Source of the DNA: Flavobacteriales bacterium
GTDB taxonomy: Bacteria; Bacteroidota; Bacteroidia; Flavobacteriales_D; SKUL01
Direction: 5' to 3'
Length of the DNA: 6,121 bases
Assembly: GCA_007129985.1 (NCBI GenBank)
Contig: SKUL01000036.1
Coordinates: 1 to 6,121 of the forward strand
The notes under the pieces are model-generated. The model was not told the DNA's origin. It did no database searches and worked only from the letters and a program-made list of their open reading frames with translations. The position numbers and the translations under genes are program-made. Of the stretch, positions 1 to 6,121 are shown one piece after another (position 1 is the stretch's first letter; each line of letters opens with the position of its first letter).

Positions 1-2499
1 CGATGCGACAGAATATACATCTGTGCATACAACAGCGCATCAGGCTGGGAGTTGACCCCTAATTCATTGTTTCAATCAGGCAGTTTCGTCTTGTGTGCCT
101 GGGAGGAGGATATGTCTGAACTGGCGTTTGGAACCTACTATGGTGGAAATCACGTGGACGGAGGAACTAGCCGTTTCGATAAGAGCGGAATCGTATATCA
201 GGGTGTATGTAATTCAGGTGCATTTCCCACCAATCCTGATGCATGGGCTACAAATCAGTCAATTGGCTGGGATATCGGAGTCTTTAAAATCGACTTTCAA
301 TTGAGCGGGGTAAACGCTGCCATTACTACCAACGACGATATTAATGGTTGTGCTCCCCATACTGTACAGTTCAACAACTACAGTATTGGTGATGTGTTTA
401 TCTGGAATTTTGGGGATGGTTCGCCTATAAGCAATGAATTCGAGCCACAACATACCTTTACTGAGCCCGGTAGTTACACTATCAGTCTTATCAGTTACGA
501 TTCATTGAGTTGTAACCTGGCCGATACTGCATATCTCTTTATAGATGTGGGTTCGGCCGATGCCTTCAACCCATCATTCTCGTATGAAATAGACTGCGAA
601 ACCTCCACAGTAACACTCACCAACGAAACGGGAGCTTCCTTTCTGGAGTATGAATGGGATATGGGAGACGGAACCACCTACAATACAGAAAATGCCGTGC
701 ATGCCTATGATGAGCTGGGTGTATTCAGCATTGTTCTTACCGCTACAGACAACGCCTGCGATAACACTGAAATTGCTGAGCAGGAGGTTGAGATATTCGG
801 AGCACTGATAGCAGAAATCGGTAATGAACAGGTCATAGCGTGTCAGGAGGTAGAAGTACAATTTGAAAATCTCAGCAACGGGGAATCGTACATCTGGGAT
901 TTTGGTGATGGCACAACAAGTGAAGACATCAATCCAACACATACCTTCTTTGGTCCCGGTATTTTTGAAGTGACCCTCACAGCCTTTCACAGTGAAACCT
1001 GTAACCCCGAAGATCAGGCAACTGTGACCATAGCAGTAGGGCAGGAGCAAACAGTAAATGCTGATTTTCTGGCCTTTCAGACAGATTGCGAAAGCTTTAT
1101 CGTTGAAACCATTAACCAAAGCGAAGGAGAAAACCTTTCCTTTACATGGGATATGGGTGATGGAACCCAGTACACAAGCGAAACGGTGAGTCACCAATAC
1201 ACAGACTTAGGGACTTATACTATCAGCTTGAGCATTGAAGACACTCTTTGCTTCTACACCAATAACAGCGAACAGAACATTACGGTAAGTGATCAGGCCA
1301 CTGCGGTTGCCGGAACCATAGGAGCTGCGGGCTGCCCACCGCTTGAGGTGACTTTTCAGAATTTCAGTACCGGCCAGGATTACTTCTGGGATTTTGGCGA
1401 CGGCAATACCTCCACTGAGTTTGCGCCAGAACACGTATTTGAAACCTCTGGTGAATATGAAGTCATGCTCGTTGTTTCGGGCTTCGAAGGTTGTCCGGGA
1501 CAAGATACCACCTTCGCTACCGTAAGCGTAACAGACAATACCGTGGAGGCGCTCTTTACAGCTATGCAAACAGGATATTGCCAGGAGAATCTGGTGTCTC
1601 TTCATAATTTGAGCGATGGTGACGGGCTTCAAATAACATGGAATTTGAATGGCGAGGAAATTCACAATCAGGATGAATTTATTCATGCATTCCCCGGCGC
1701 GGGTACCTACAACATTTCGCTCACCGCCACAGAGCCGAACTGTTTAAACAGCGACATCTACTCTCAAACAGTGGAGCTTGTTCCCGGTTTCAATGTTGAC
1801 CTTGGCCCCGACAGAGATATCTGTTATTACCAAACGTCGCAAACGCTCGAGACCGGTCTTTCGGCGCAAGGTTTGAGCATTGTTTGGAGCACGGGTGAGT
1901 CTGACATGTCATCAATCGTTGTTACTTCCCCCGGAACTTATAGCGTCGAGGTTACAGACGGAACATGTACCGAGGAGAGTTCGGTGGAAATTGGTCAGGG
2001 CACCTATTGGTTGGGCTCTTACGCGCTTGAAATTTGTGAGGGCTTGTCACACCAAATCAATATTCCTGCGCACGGACAGAGTTATCAGTGGGCTACAGGG
2101 CAGACCTCCAACACCATCAGCATTACACGAGCAGGTAATTACGGTTTTTCATTTGTCGACATGGGAGGCTGTATTCAAAGCGATACAATTTACGTAACAG
2201 CTATTCTACCCGAGGCTTTGGTGTATATCCCCAACGCGTTTACGCCCAATGGAGATGGAATAAACGATCTGTTCAAGGTTGAAGGAGAGGAAATAGAGGA
2301 GTTTCATATTCGGGTGTTTAACCGATGGGGTGAAATGGTTTTTGAGTCCGAAAATCGATCCGTAGGTTGGAATGGCTCACTTCACAACAGTGGCCAGTAC
2401 CACCTTCCCGATGGCATCTATCCTTACGTGCTGAAATACAAGGGTACCTGTGAGGCCGAGCGCATAGAACTTCGCGGCTTTGTTACGATTCTGCGGTAA
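1..2499 (+). CDS. T9SS-exported multi-PKD-domain surface protein, type B sorting domain (5'-partial)
   Basis: Seen: the frame is open from base 1, so the true start lies left of the window; 832 residues are visible. The TTG at 52 is only an internal codon. Domains in order: the end of an SBBP/propeller-like region containing HVDGGTSRFDKSGIVYQ (151-201), six PKD-type domains (about 310-1785; WDFGDG-like cores at 403, 655, 895, 1147, 1387 and a degenerate one at 1639), two Ig-like domains with LGPD...C...WSTG and C...WATG patterns (about 1801-2205), and a C-terminal T9SS type B domain starting near 2206. Known: proteins of this build in Bacteroidota are secreted through T9SS and often stay on the cell surface, acting in adhesion or gliding. 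Inferred: a large extracellular adhesin-like protein; no catalytic domain is visible and the ligand is unknown. Its 3' end overlaps the convergent uvrA by 17 bp. Export class is confident, function is not. Confidence 0.93.
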   Translation, partial: RCDRIYICAYNSASGWELTPNSLFQSGSFVLCAWEEDMSELAFGTYYGGNHVDGGTSRFDKSGIVYQGVCNSGAFPTNPDAWATNQSIGWDIGVFKIDFQLSGVNAAITTNDDINGCAPHTVQFNNYSIGDVFIWNFGDGSPISNEFEPQHTFTEPGSYTISLISYDSLSCNLADTAYLFIDVGSADAFNPSFSYEIDCETSTVTLTNETGASFLEYEWDMGDGTTYNTENAVHAYDELGVFSIVLTATDNACDNTEIAEQEVEIFGALIAEIGNEQVIACQEVEVQFENLSNGESYIWDFGDGTTSEDINPTHTFFGPGIFEVTLTAFHSETCNPEDQATVTIAVGQEQTVNADFLAFQTDCESFIVETINQSEGENLSFTWDMGDGTQYTSETVSHQYTDLGTYTISLSIEDTLCFYTNNSEQNITVSDQATAVAGTIGAAGCPPLEVTFQNFSTGQDYFWDFGDGNTSTEFAPEHVFETSGEYEVMLVVSGFEGCPGQDTTFATVSVTDNTVEALFTAMQTGYCQENLVSLHNLSDGDGLQITWNLNGEEIHNQDEFIHAFPGAGTYNISLTATEPNCLNSDIYSQTVELVPGFNVDLGPDRDICYYQTSQTLETGLSAQGLSIVWSTGESDMSSIVVTSPGTYSVEVTDGTCTEESSVEIGQGTYWLGSYALEICEGLSHQINIPAHGQSYQWATGQTSNTISITRAGNYGFSFVDMGGCIQSDTIYVTAILPEALVYIPNAFTPNGDGINDLFKVEGEEIEEFHIRVFNRWGEMVFESENRSVGWNGSLHNSGQYHLPDGIYPYVLKYKGTCEAERIELRGFVTILR
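310..1785 (+). repeat. Three tandem 492-bp (164-residue) units, each an A-type plus a B-type PKD domain
   Basis: Units are 310-801, 802-1293 and 1294-1785. Core tryptophans of the A domains lie at 403, 895 and 1387, and those of the B domains at 655, 1147 and 1639, so both series step by exactly 492 bp. A-to-B spacing is always 84 residues and B-to-A always 80. A cores read W(N/D)FGDG; B cores read WDMGDG twice and a degenerate WNLNGE once. A conserved Cys lies 18 residues before each A core Trp and 20 before each B core Trp. The copies are clearly diverged at the DNA level, so this is an old protein-level duplication rather than a recent DNA repeat. Confidence 0.85.
2206..2496 (+). other. 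C-terminal T9SS type B sorting domain (CHU_C/gliding motility type)
   Basis: The last 97 residues contain the hallmarks of this family: YIPNAFTPNGDGINDLFKV, then FHIRVFNRWGEMVFES, a W-N-G turn, and DGIYPYVLKYKG followed by a final beta strand, GFVTILR, at the extreme C-terminus. In known T9SS clients this domain carries the protein across the outer membrane; type B domains differ from the shorter type A signal and several are linked to PorP/SprF-like partners. No such partner gene is in the window. The final strand is encoded by the bases that overlap the uvrA 3' end. Confidence 0.93.
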
Positions 2500-5326
2500 C
2501 TGCGTTTAGCTTAAGGCGCAGGTATTTTCCGGTGAGCGATTCTTTGCAATGAGCAAGGTCTTCAGGTGTGCCCGAGAAAACCAGGTTACCTCCGTGTACA
2601 CCTCCTCCCGGCCCGAGATCAATCACATGGTCCGCGCATTTGATTACGTCCATATTGTGCTCAATCACAATTACGGAGTGCCCCAGTTCAATCAACGCAT
2701 TCATGGCGATAAGCAGTTTGTGGATGTCGTGAAAATGCAGACCGGTGGTTGGCTCGTCAAAAATGAAAAGGGTAGGAGCCTCGCTTTGACCTTTCACAAG
2801 AAATGAAGCCAGTTTGATACGTTGCGCCTCTCCGCCGGAAAGCGTGTTGGATGATTGACCGAGTTTAAGGTACCCGAGCCCCACATCCTGAAGCGGTTTG
2901 AGTTTTTGCACTATTCTGGAGCAGTCTGTGTTTTTTTTGTGACTTCCAAAGAACTCAAGGGCCTCGTCAATAGTCATTTCCAACATGTCGTAAATACTCT
3001 TTCCATCAAAAAGTACCTCCAACACCTCGTCTTTGTATCGTTTGCCATTGCATACTTCGCACTTCAGGTAGATATCTGCCATAAACTGCATCTCAACCTT
3101 CACATCTCCTTCTCCCTCGCAATTGTCGCAACGACCGCCGCTCACGTTAAAGGAAAAATGGCTGGCTTTGTATCGCCGTTGCCGGGCTAATGGTTGCGAC
3201 GATAGCAGACTTCGCATATCGTCAAAGGCCTTTACGTACGTAACCGGATTCGATCTGGATGACTTGCCGATTGGGTTCTGATTCACGTACTCAATTTGCG
3301 CAACCTGACTGAGATCGCCCGAAACGGTGCCGTCATCTGCCTGAAGGCTCTCGCGGAGTTCAATCTTGCGCTTCAATCTCGGGTAAAGGAGGTCTTTTAC
3401 CAGTGTGGTTTTACCCGACCCGCTTACGCCCGTTACTACGCACAGCATATTCAGGGGAAAGGTCACATCGAAACCTTGAAGGTTGTTCTTTTCCACCTTG
3501 CGCATCACAACCTTGTTCCTCATCTTTCTTCGGCTTTGCGGAACGGGGATGGAGAGCCTGCCGGTGAGGTACTTTGCGGTGAGGCTATCGGTTTCGTTGA
3601 GTAGCTCAGAGTGATTTCCTTGAAAGACAATTTCTCCGCCATTTCTTCCGGCCATCGGACCTAAATCCACGAGTTGGTCAGCGGCCTCCATGATTTCTTC
3701 GTCGTGCTCCACTACAATTAAGGTGTTGCCCTCTTCCTGGAGCGAGCGCAGCACACTTATCAGTTTTTGGGTGTCGTGTGAGTGAAGCCCGATACTCGGC
3801 TCATCCAGAATGTACATCGATCCAATCAGGCTGCTTCCGAGCGAAGTAGCGAGGTTGATGCGCTGCGACTCGCCACCCGACAAAGTGTTCGAAAGTCGGT
3901 TGAGGGTGAGGTAACCCAAACCAACATCGCAGAGGTACTGCAAACGATTGATGATTTCGCGCAAAAGTCTTTCAGCCACCTTCATTTCCTGAGGAGAAAG
4001 TGAGATGTCCCTGAAAAATTCGAGACACTCATCCGCCGGCATTTGAACGAGGTCAATAATCGATTGGCCTCCAACTTTCACGTAGCCGGCATCTTTGCGC
4101 AAACGGGTTCCTTTACAATCGGGGCAGGTGGTTTTTCCGCGGTACCGGCTAAGCATCACGCGGTACTGAATTTTGTAGGCTTTGGATTCGATGTGTTCAA
4201 AGAAAGCTCGAATGCCACCGAAATACTCGTTTCCACTCCACAGCAATTCCTGTTGCTCTTTGCTCAAATCGCGGTAAGCGCGGTGAATGGGGAAATCAAA
4301 GCGGTGCGCATTTCTCTCCAGCTCTTCGCGCCAGGCACTCATTTTGTCTCCTTTCCAACACACAATGGCTTCCTCGTGAACGGATTTGCTCTTATCCGGA
4401 ATCACCGCCTCGGGGTCTATGCCAATCACAGAACCGAATCCCTCGCAGGTTTTACAGGCACCTACAGGATTATTAAAGGTGAAAAAGTGCACGCTTGGTT
4501 CTTCGAATACCATCCCGTCAGCCTCAAAACGGTTCGAAAAACTGTGCAACTCAGGGGGGAAGTCAGGGCTTAAGGCTACAAGGTAGGCAGTACCGCTGCC
4601 TTCAGAAAAAGCAGTCTCAACCGAATCGGTAATGCGGCTCAGGTTTTCCTCGTCGGCCGTATCCGCTGTTACACGATCAATCACCAACACCAGCTCATCC
4701 TTGGTTTCCTTTACCTTGCCTTCCAGCAATTCGTCAATGAGCAGGGTGTCATTCCCCTCCAGCACGCGTGCATATCCCTGTTGAAGCAAAATTTCAAGTT
4801 GCTCTCTGCGGGTGCGGTTGTGTCTGTTTGCAATCGGTGCGGCGATTAAAAGTCGATTATCGTGAGGCATTTGCTCAATGGCAGCCACCACATCTTTGGT
4901 ATAGTGTCGTTTTACTTCATTGCCTGAAACGGGAGAAATAGTGCGTCCCACCCTGGCAAAGAGTAATTTCAGATAATCGTAGATTTCTGTACTGGTGCCC
5001 ACGGTAGAGCGGGCGTTGCGCGATACGGTTTTCTGTTCGATGGCGATGGCAGGTGAGATGCCGTCAATCCGATCCACGTCGGGCTTATCGAGTTTGCCAA
5101 GAAACTGACGTGCGTAGGCAGAAAGGCTTTCAACATATCTGCGTTGACCCTCGGCGTAAAGGGTGTCGAAAGCAAGTGACGACTTTCCAGACCCTGACAG
5201 ACCCGTAAATACAATCCACTGGTTTCTGGGCAGGGCCAGGTGAATATTTTTCAGGTTGTGAACACGAGCCCCTCTGATGATGATATAGTCCTGATCAGAA
5301 ACACTTTGCGGGTCTATTAGAGGCAT
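2483..5326 (-). CDS. uvrA: Excinuclease ABC subunit A, UvrA
   Basis: UvrA is the cytoplasmic dimeric ATPase that finds bulky DNA lesions and loads UvrB in nucleotide excision repair. Seen, numbered from the ATG at 5326 (947 residues, close to the 940 of E. coli): Walker A GLSGSGKS 42-49, a UvrB-binding region after about 120, a Cys pair CKTC 291-294, CPDC 401-404, ABC signature LSGGESQ 482-488, Walker B MYILDEP 504-510, second Walker A GVSGSGKT 633-640, complete zinc module with Cys 733/736/756/759, second signature LSGGEAQ 829-835 and Walker B LFIFDEP 853-859. The UvrB-binding region marks canonical UvrA rather than UvrA2. A TTG 33 bp upstream (5357-5359) is in frame but sits inside the candidate -7 promoter element, so ATG is preferred. 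No Shine-Dalgarno is seen, which is common in this phylum. Odd: cysteines missing from the first zinc module, and an A8 run in the coding strand (2931-2938). Confidence 0.97.
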   Translation of the reverse strand: MPLIDPQSVSDQDYIIIRGARVHNLKNIHLALPRNQWIVFTGLSGSGKSSLAFDTLYAEGQRRYVESLSAYARQFLGKLDKPDVDRIDGISPAIAIEQKTVSRNARSTVGTSTEIYDYLKLLFARVGRTISPVSGNEVKRHYTKDVVAAIEQMPHDNRLLIAAPIANRHNRTRREQLEILLQQGYARVLEGNDTLLIDELLEGKVKETKDELVLVIDRVTADTADEENLSRITDSVETAFSEGSGTAYLVALSPDFPPELHSFSNRFEADGMVFEEPSVHFFTFNNPVGACKTCEGFGSVIGIDPEAVIPDKSKSVHEEAIVCWKGDKMSAWREELERNAHRFDFPIHRAYRDLSKEQQELLWSGNEYFGGIRAFFEHIESKAYKIQYRVMLSRYRGKTTCPDCKGTRLRKDAGYVKVGGQSIIDLVQMPADECLEFFRDISLSPQEMKVAERLLREIINRLQYLCDVGLGYLTLNRLSNTLSGGESQRINLATSLGSSLIGSMYILDEPSIGLHSHDTQKLISVLRSLQEEGNTLIVVEHDEEIMEAADQLVDLGPMAGRNGGEIVFQGNHSELLNETDSLTAKYLTGRLSIPVPQSRRKMRNKVVMRKVEKNNLQGFDVTFPLNMLCVVTGVSGSGKTTLVKDLLYPRLKRKIELRESLQADDGTVSGDLSQVAQIEYVNQNPIGKSSRSNPVTYVKAFDDMRSLLSSQPLARQRRYKASHFSFNVSGGRCDNCEGEGDVKVEMQFMADIYLKCEVCNGKRYKDEVLEVLFDGKSIYDMLEMTIDEALEFFGSHKKNTDCSRIVQKLKPLQDVGLGYLKLGQSSNTLSGGEAQRIKLASFLVKGQSEAPTLFIFDEPTTGLHFHDIHKLLIAMNALIELGHSVIVIEHNMDVIKCADHVIDLGPGGGVHGGNLVFSGTPEDLAHCKESLTGKYLRLKLNAVTAES
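2500..2528 (+). terminator. Weak candidate terminator of the surface-protein transcript, inside the uvrA 3' end
   Basis: Directly after the TAA (2497-2499), CTGCG (2500-2504) pairs with CGCAG (2517-2521). Two G-U pairs and one U-A pair extend the stem to about 8 bp around a six-base loop (2508-2513). The sequence then reads GTATTTTCC, a short imperfect U-run. The G-U pairs form only in plus-strand RNA; on the uvrA strand they become A-C mismatches, so the hairpin favours the plus transcript. The U-run is weak, so the call is tentative. Confidence 0.3.
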
Positions 5327-5356
5327 GTGGGATGCAGATAATGGTGAAACAAATCG

Positions 5357-5364
5357 CAAAATTA
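5357..5364 (-). promoter_or_regulatory. Candidate -7 element of the uvrA promoter
   Basis: Read on the minus strand, these bases are TAATTTTG, an exact match to the Bacteroidota -7 consensus TAnnTTTG. Transcription would begin about 5-8 bases downstream, giving a leader of roughly 25 nt before the uvrA ATG at 5326. No clear TTTG or TTG -33 element was found at the usual distance, so support rests on the -7 box and its position. Confidence 0.5.
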
Positions 5365-5375
5365 GCCAATATCAC

Positions 5376-5407
5376 TTGCTTGGTGTGTTGAATAATGGCT
5401 ATATTTG
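5376..5407 (+). promoter_or_regulatory. Candidate Bacteroidota-type promoter for the ECF sigma factor gene
   Basis: TATATTTG at 5400-5407 matches the -7 consensus TAnnTTTG exactly. Two TTG triplets upstream (5376-5378 and 5380-5382) end 21 and 17 bases before it, in the range expected of the -33 element. The start site would be near 5413, leaving about 145 nt of leader before the ATG at 5560. The element is of the primary-sigma type, so basal expression is probably driven by the housekeeping RNA polymerase. Confidence 0.55.
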
Positions 5408-5559
5408 TTAATCGTCAGCCGTATGAAAATGTTCATCGCCCCGCTGGCAACAATCAAATTTTTGAACCTTAAACCCGATTAATCTATCGAATAGACATCT
5501 ACTCTGAAACGTAATTAGGCGCCACGAAGGCGTTCATGTTGAATCAAAAAGAGGAGATT
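5408..5559 (+). other. Long 5' leader of the sigma factor gene with several short inverted repeats
   Basis: Downstream of the candidate promoter there is no recognised gene. TTAATCG (5408-5414) is the exact inverse of CGATTAA (5476-5482) and could close a long stem. Inside lies ATGAA-AATG-TTCAT (5423-5436). After it come TCTAT-CGA-ATAGA (5483-5495) and CGCC-ACGAA-GGCG (5520-5532), just before an alternative in-frame ATG at 5536. A 19-codon open frame (5423-5482) starting MKMFIAPLA is present but has no clear ribosome binding site. No known riboswitch class is recognised. All stems are short and could be chance. Confidence 0.3.
5552..5556 (+). promoter_or_regulatory. AGGAG Shine-Dalgarno-like site near the sigma factor starts
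   Basis: AGGAG lies 3 bases before the ATG at 5560 and 9 bases before the in-frame ATG at 5566. It therefore supports a start at one of these two codons, with 5566 having the more usual spacing. The in-frame ATG at 5536 is preceded only by a weak GAAGG (5526-5530), 5 bases upstream. Clear sites like this are relatively uncommon in Bacteroidota. Confidence 0.45.
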
Positions 5560-6121
5560 ATGTCTATGTCAAGGTTAGAAGACAGAGAGCTAGTTAAGCT
5601 GTATCTGCAAGGTAGGGAAGAAGCACTGGTTGAGTTGATTGACCGGTACAAGTCAAAGGTTTTTACCCACGTTGTATTATTGGTAAAGGATCGGGAAGTG
5701 GCAGAAGACATTTTCCAGGATACCTTTATTAAGGTCATCCACACCCTTCGTACCGGAAAGTACAACGAGGAGGGAAAATTCCTTCCGTGGGTTACCCGCA
5801 TCGCACACAACCTCGCCATTGATTACTTCCGACGAGGAAAGAAAATGCCCATGTCGCGAAGTGACGATGAGTACGATGTGTTTGCTTCGGTGTCTCTGAA
5901 AGAGGATACCATTGAGGACAAAATGATTGACGAGCAAATTCACGACGATGTTCGCAAGCTGATTGAACTTTTGCCCCCTGAGCAAAAAGAAGTTGTAATG
6001 ATGCGTCACTACCAGCGAATGAGCTTTAAGGAGATTGCCGAGTCAACCAATGTGAGCATCAATACCGCCTTAGGAAGAATGCGTTACGCAGTACTCAACA
6101 TGCGGAAAATCGTGGAAGAAA
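5560..6121 (+). CDS. ECF-type RNA polymerase sigma factor, sigma-70 family (3'-partial)
   Basis: ECF sigma factors bind core RNA polymerase and direct it to a specific promoter set. Seen: 187 residues without a stop to the window edge. Sigma region 2 spans about 8-93, with the core-binding stretch AEDIFQDTFIKVI (48-60) and the promoter-melting and -10-recognition stretch FLPWVTRIAHNLAIDYFRR (74-92). An acidic linker (about 101-125) follows. Region 4 spans about 126-183, with ELLPPEQKEVVMMRHY and a helix-turn-helix in FKEIAESTNVSINTALGRMR (156-175). Family length is usually about 190 residues, so probably only a few are missing. The SINTALGRMRYA helix matches my recollection of a conserved Bacteroidota ECF group. 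The start is uncertain among ATGs at 5536, 5560 and 5566. It is divergent from uvrA; no anti-sigma gene is in the window, though one could lie to the right. Its regulon is unknown. Confidence 0.93.
   Translation, partial: MSMSRLEDRELVKLYLQGREEALVELIDRYKSKVFTHVVLLVKDREVAEDIFQDTFIKVIHTLRTGKYNEEGKFLPWVTRIAHNLAIDYFRRGKKMPMSRSDDEYDVFASVSLKEDTIEDKMIDEQIHDDVRKLIELLPPEQKEVVMMRHYQRMSFKEIAESTNVSINTALGRMRYAVLNMRKIVEE

Noticed and set aside
52..54. TTG as the start of the surface-protein gene
   Set aside because: The frame is open back to base 1 and upstream codons give a plausible continuation (RIYICAYNSASGWE). T9SS clients need an N-terminal signal peptide, and none follows this TTG.
574..1197. 207-codon minus-strand open frame
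   Set aside because: It lies wholly inside the PKD-encoding gene, crosses domain boundaries and resembles no family. It is a shadow of the plus-strand coding sequence, as are the minus frames at 259-453, 495-677 and 1207-1686.
2455..2478. GCC...GCG / CGCGGC imperfect hairpin as a uvrA terminator
   Set aside because: The stem needs a two-base bulge and is not followed by a U-run on the minus strand. No convincing uvrA terminator was found.
4043..4573. 176-codon plus-strand open frame opposite uvrA
   Set aside because: It is antisense to well-conserved UvrA coding sequence, has no recognisable domain, and is one of several similar shadows in that gene.
5357..5359. TTG as the uvrA start, adding 11 residues
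   Set aside because: The added residues (MRFVSPLSASH) are not UvrA-like, and the codon is part of the candidate -7 box. The ATG at 5324-5326 gives a normal family length.
5483..5495. TCTAT-CGA-ATAGA palindrome as a regulator operator
   Set aside because: Half sites of 5 bp in AT-rich DNA are expected by chance and there is no second copy. It is mentioned only as part of the leader.
5677..6009. 110-codon minus-strand open frame at the right end
   Set aside because: It overlaps the sigma factor coding sequence in antisense and shows no family features.

Overview
The window looks like an ordinary chromosomal stretch of a Bacteroidota bacterium. Three lines of evidence support this: a surface protein ending in a type B sorting domain of the type IX secretion system (T9SS), a UvrA with Bacteroidota-like sequence features, and two matches to the Bacteroidota -7 promoter element TAnnTTTG. 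Family or genus cannot be fixed from the sequence. I see no tRNA, rRNA, CRISPR array, insertion sequence or phage gene.

Layout. Positions 1-2499 (+) hold the 3' part of a large secreted adhesin-like or gliding-type protein; its 5' end lies left of the window. It has the tail of an SBBP/propeller-like N-terminal region, six PKD-type domains, two Ig-like domains and the C-terminal T9SS signal. Positions 2483-5326 (-) hold a complete uvrA, the damage-recognition ATPase of nucleotide excision repair. The two genes converge and overlap by 17 bp. Positions 5327-5559 form a divergent control region with two back-to-back candidate promoters. One serves uvrA with a short leader and the other serves the right-hand gene with a leader of about 145 nt. 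Positions 5560-6121 (+) hold an ECF-type sigma factor, complete but for its last residues, which run off the right edge.

The three genes do not form one operon. The surface protein is an export substrate; uvrA is housekeeping DNA repair; the sigma factor is regulatory and shares only its upstream region with uvrA. No new system is evident. The best leads are a strictly periodic 164-residue two-domain repeat in the surface protein, the close-packed uvrA/sigma promoter region, the overlapping gene ends with a possible embedded terminator, and missing zinc ligands in UvrA.
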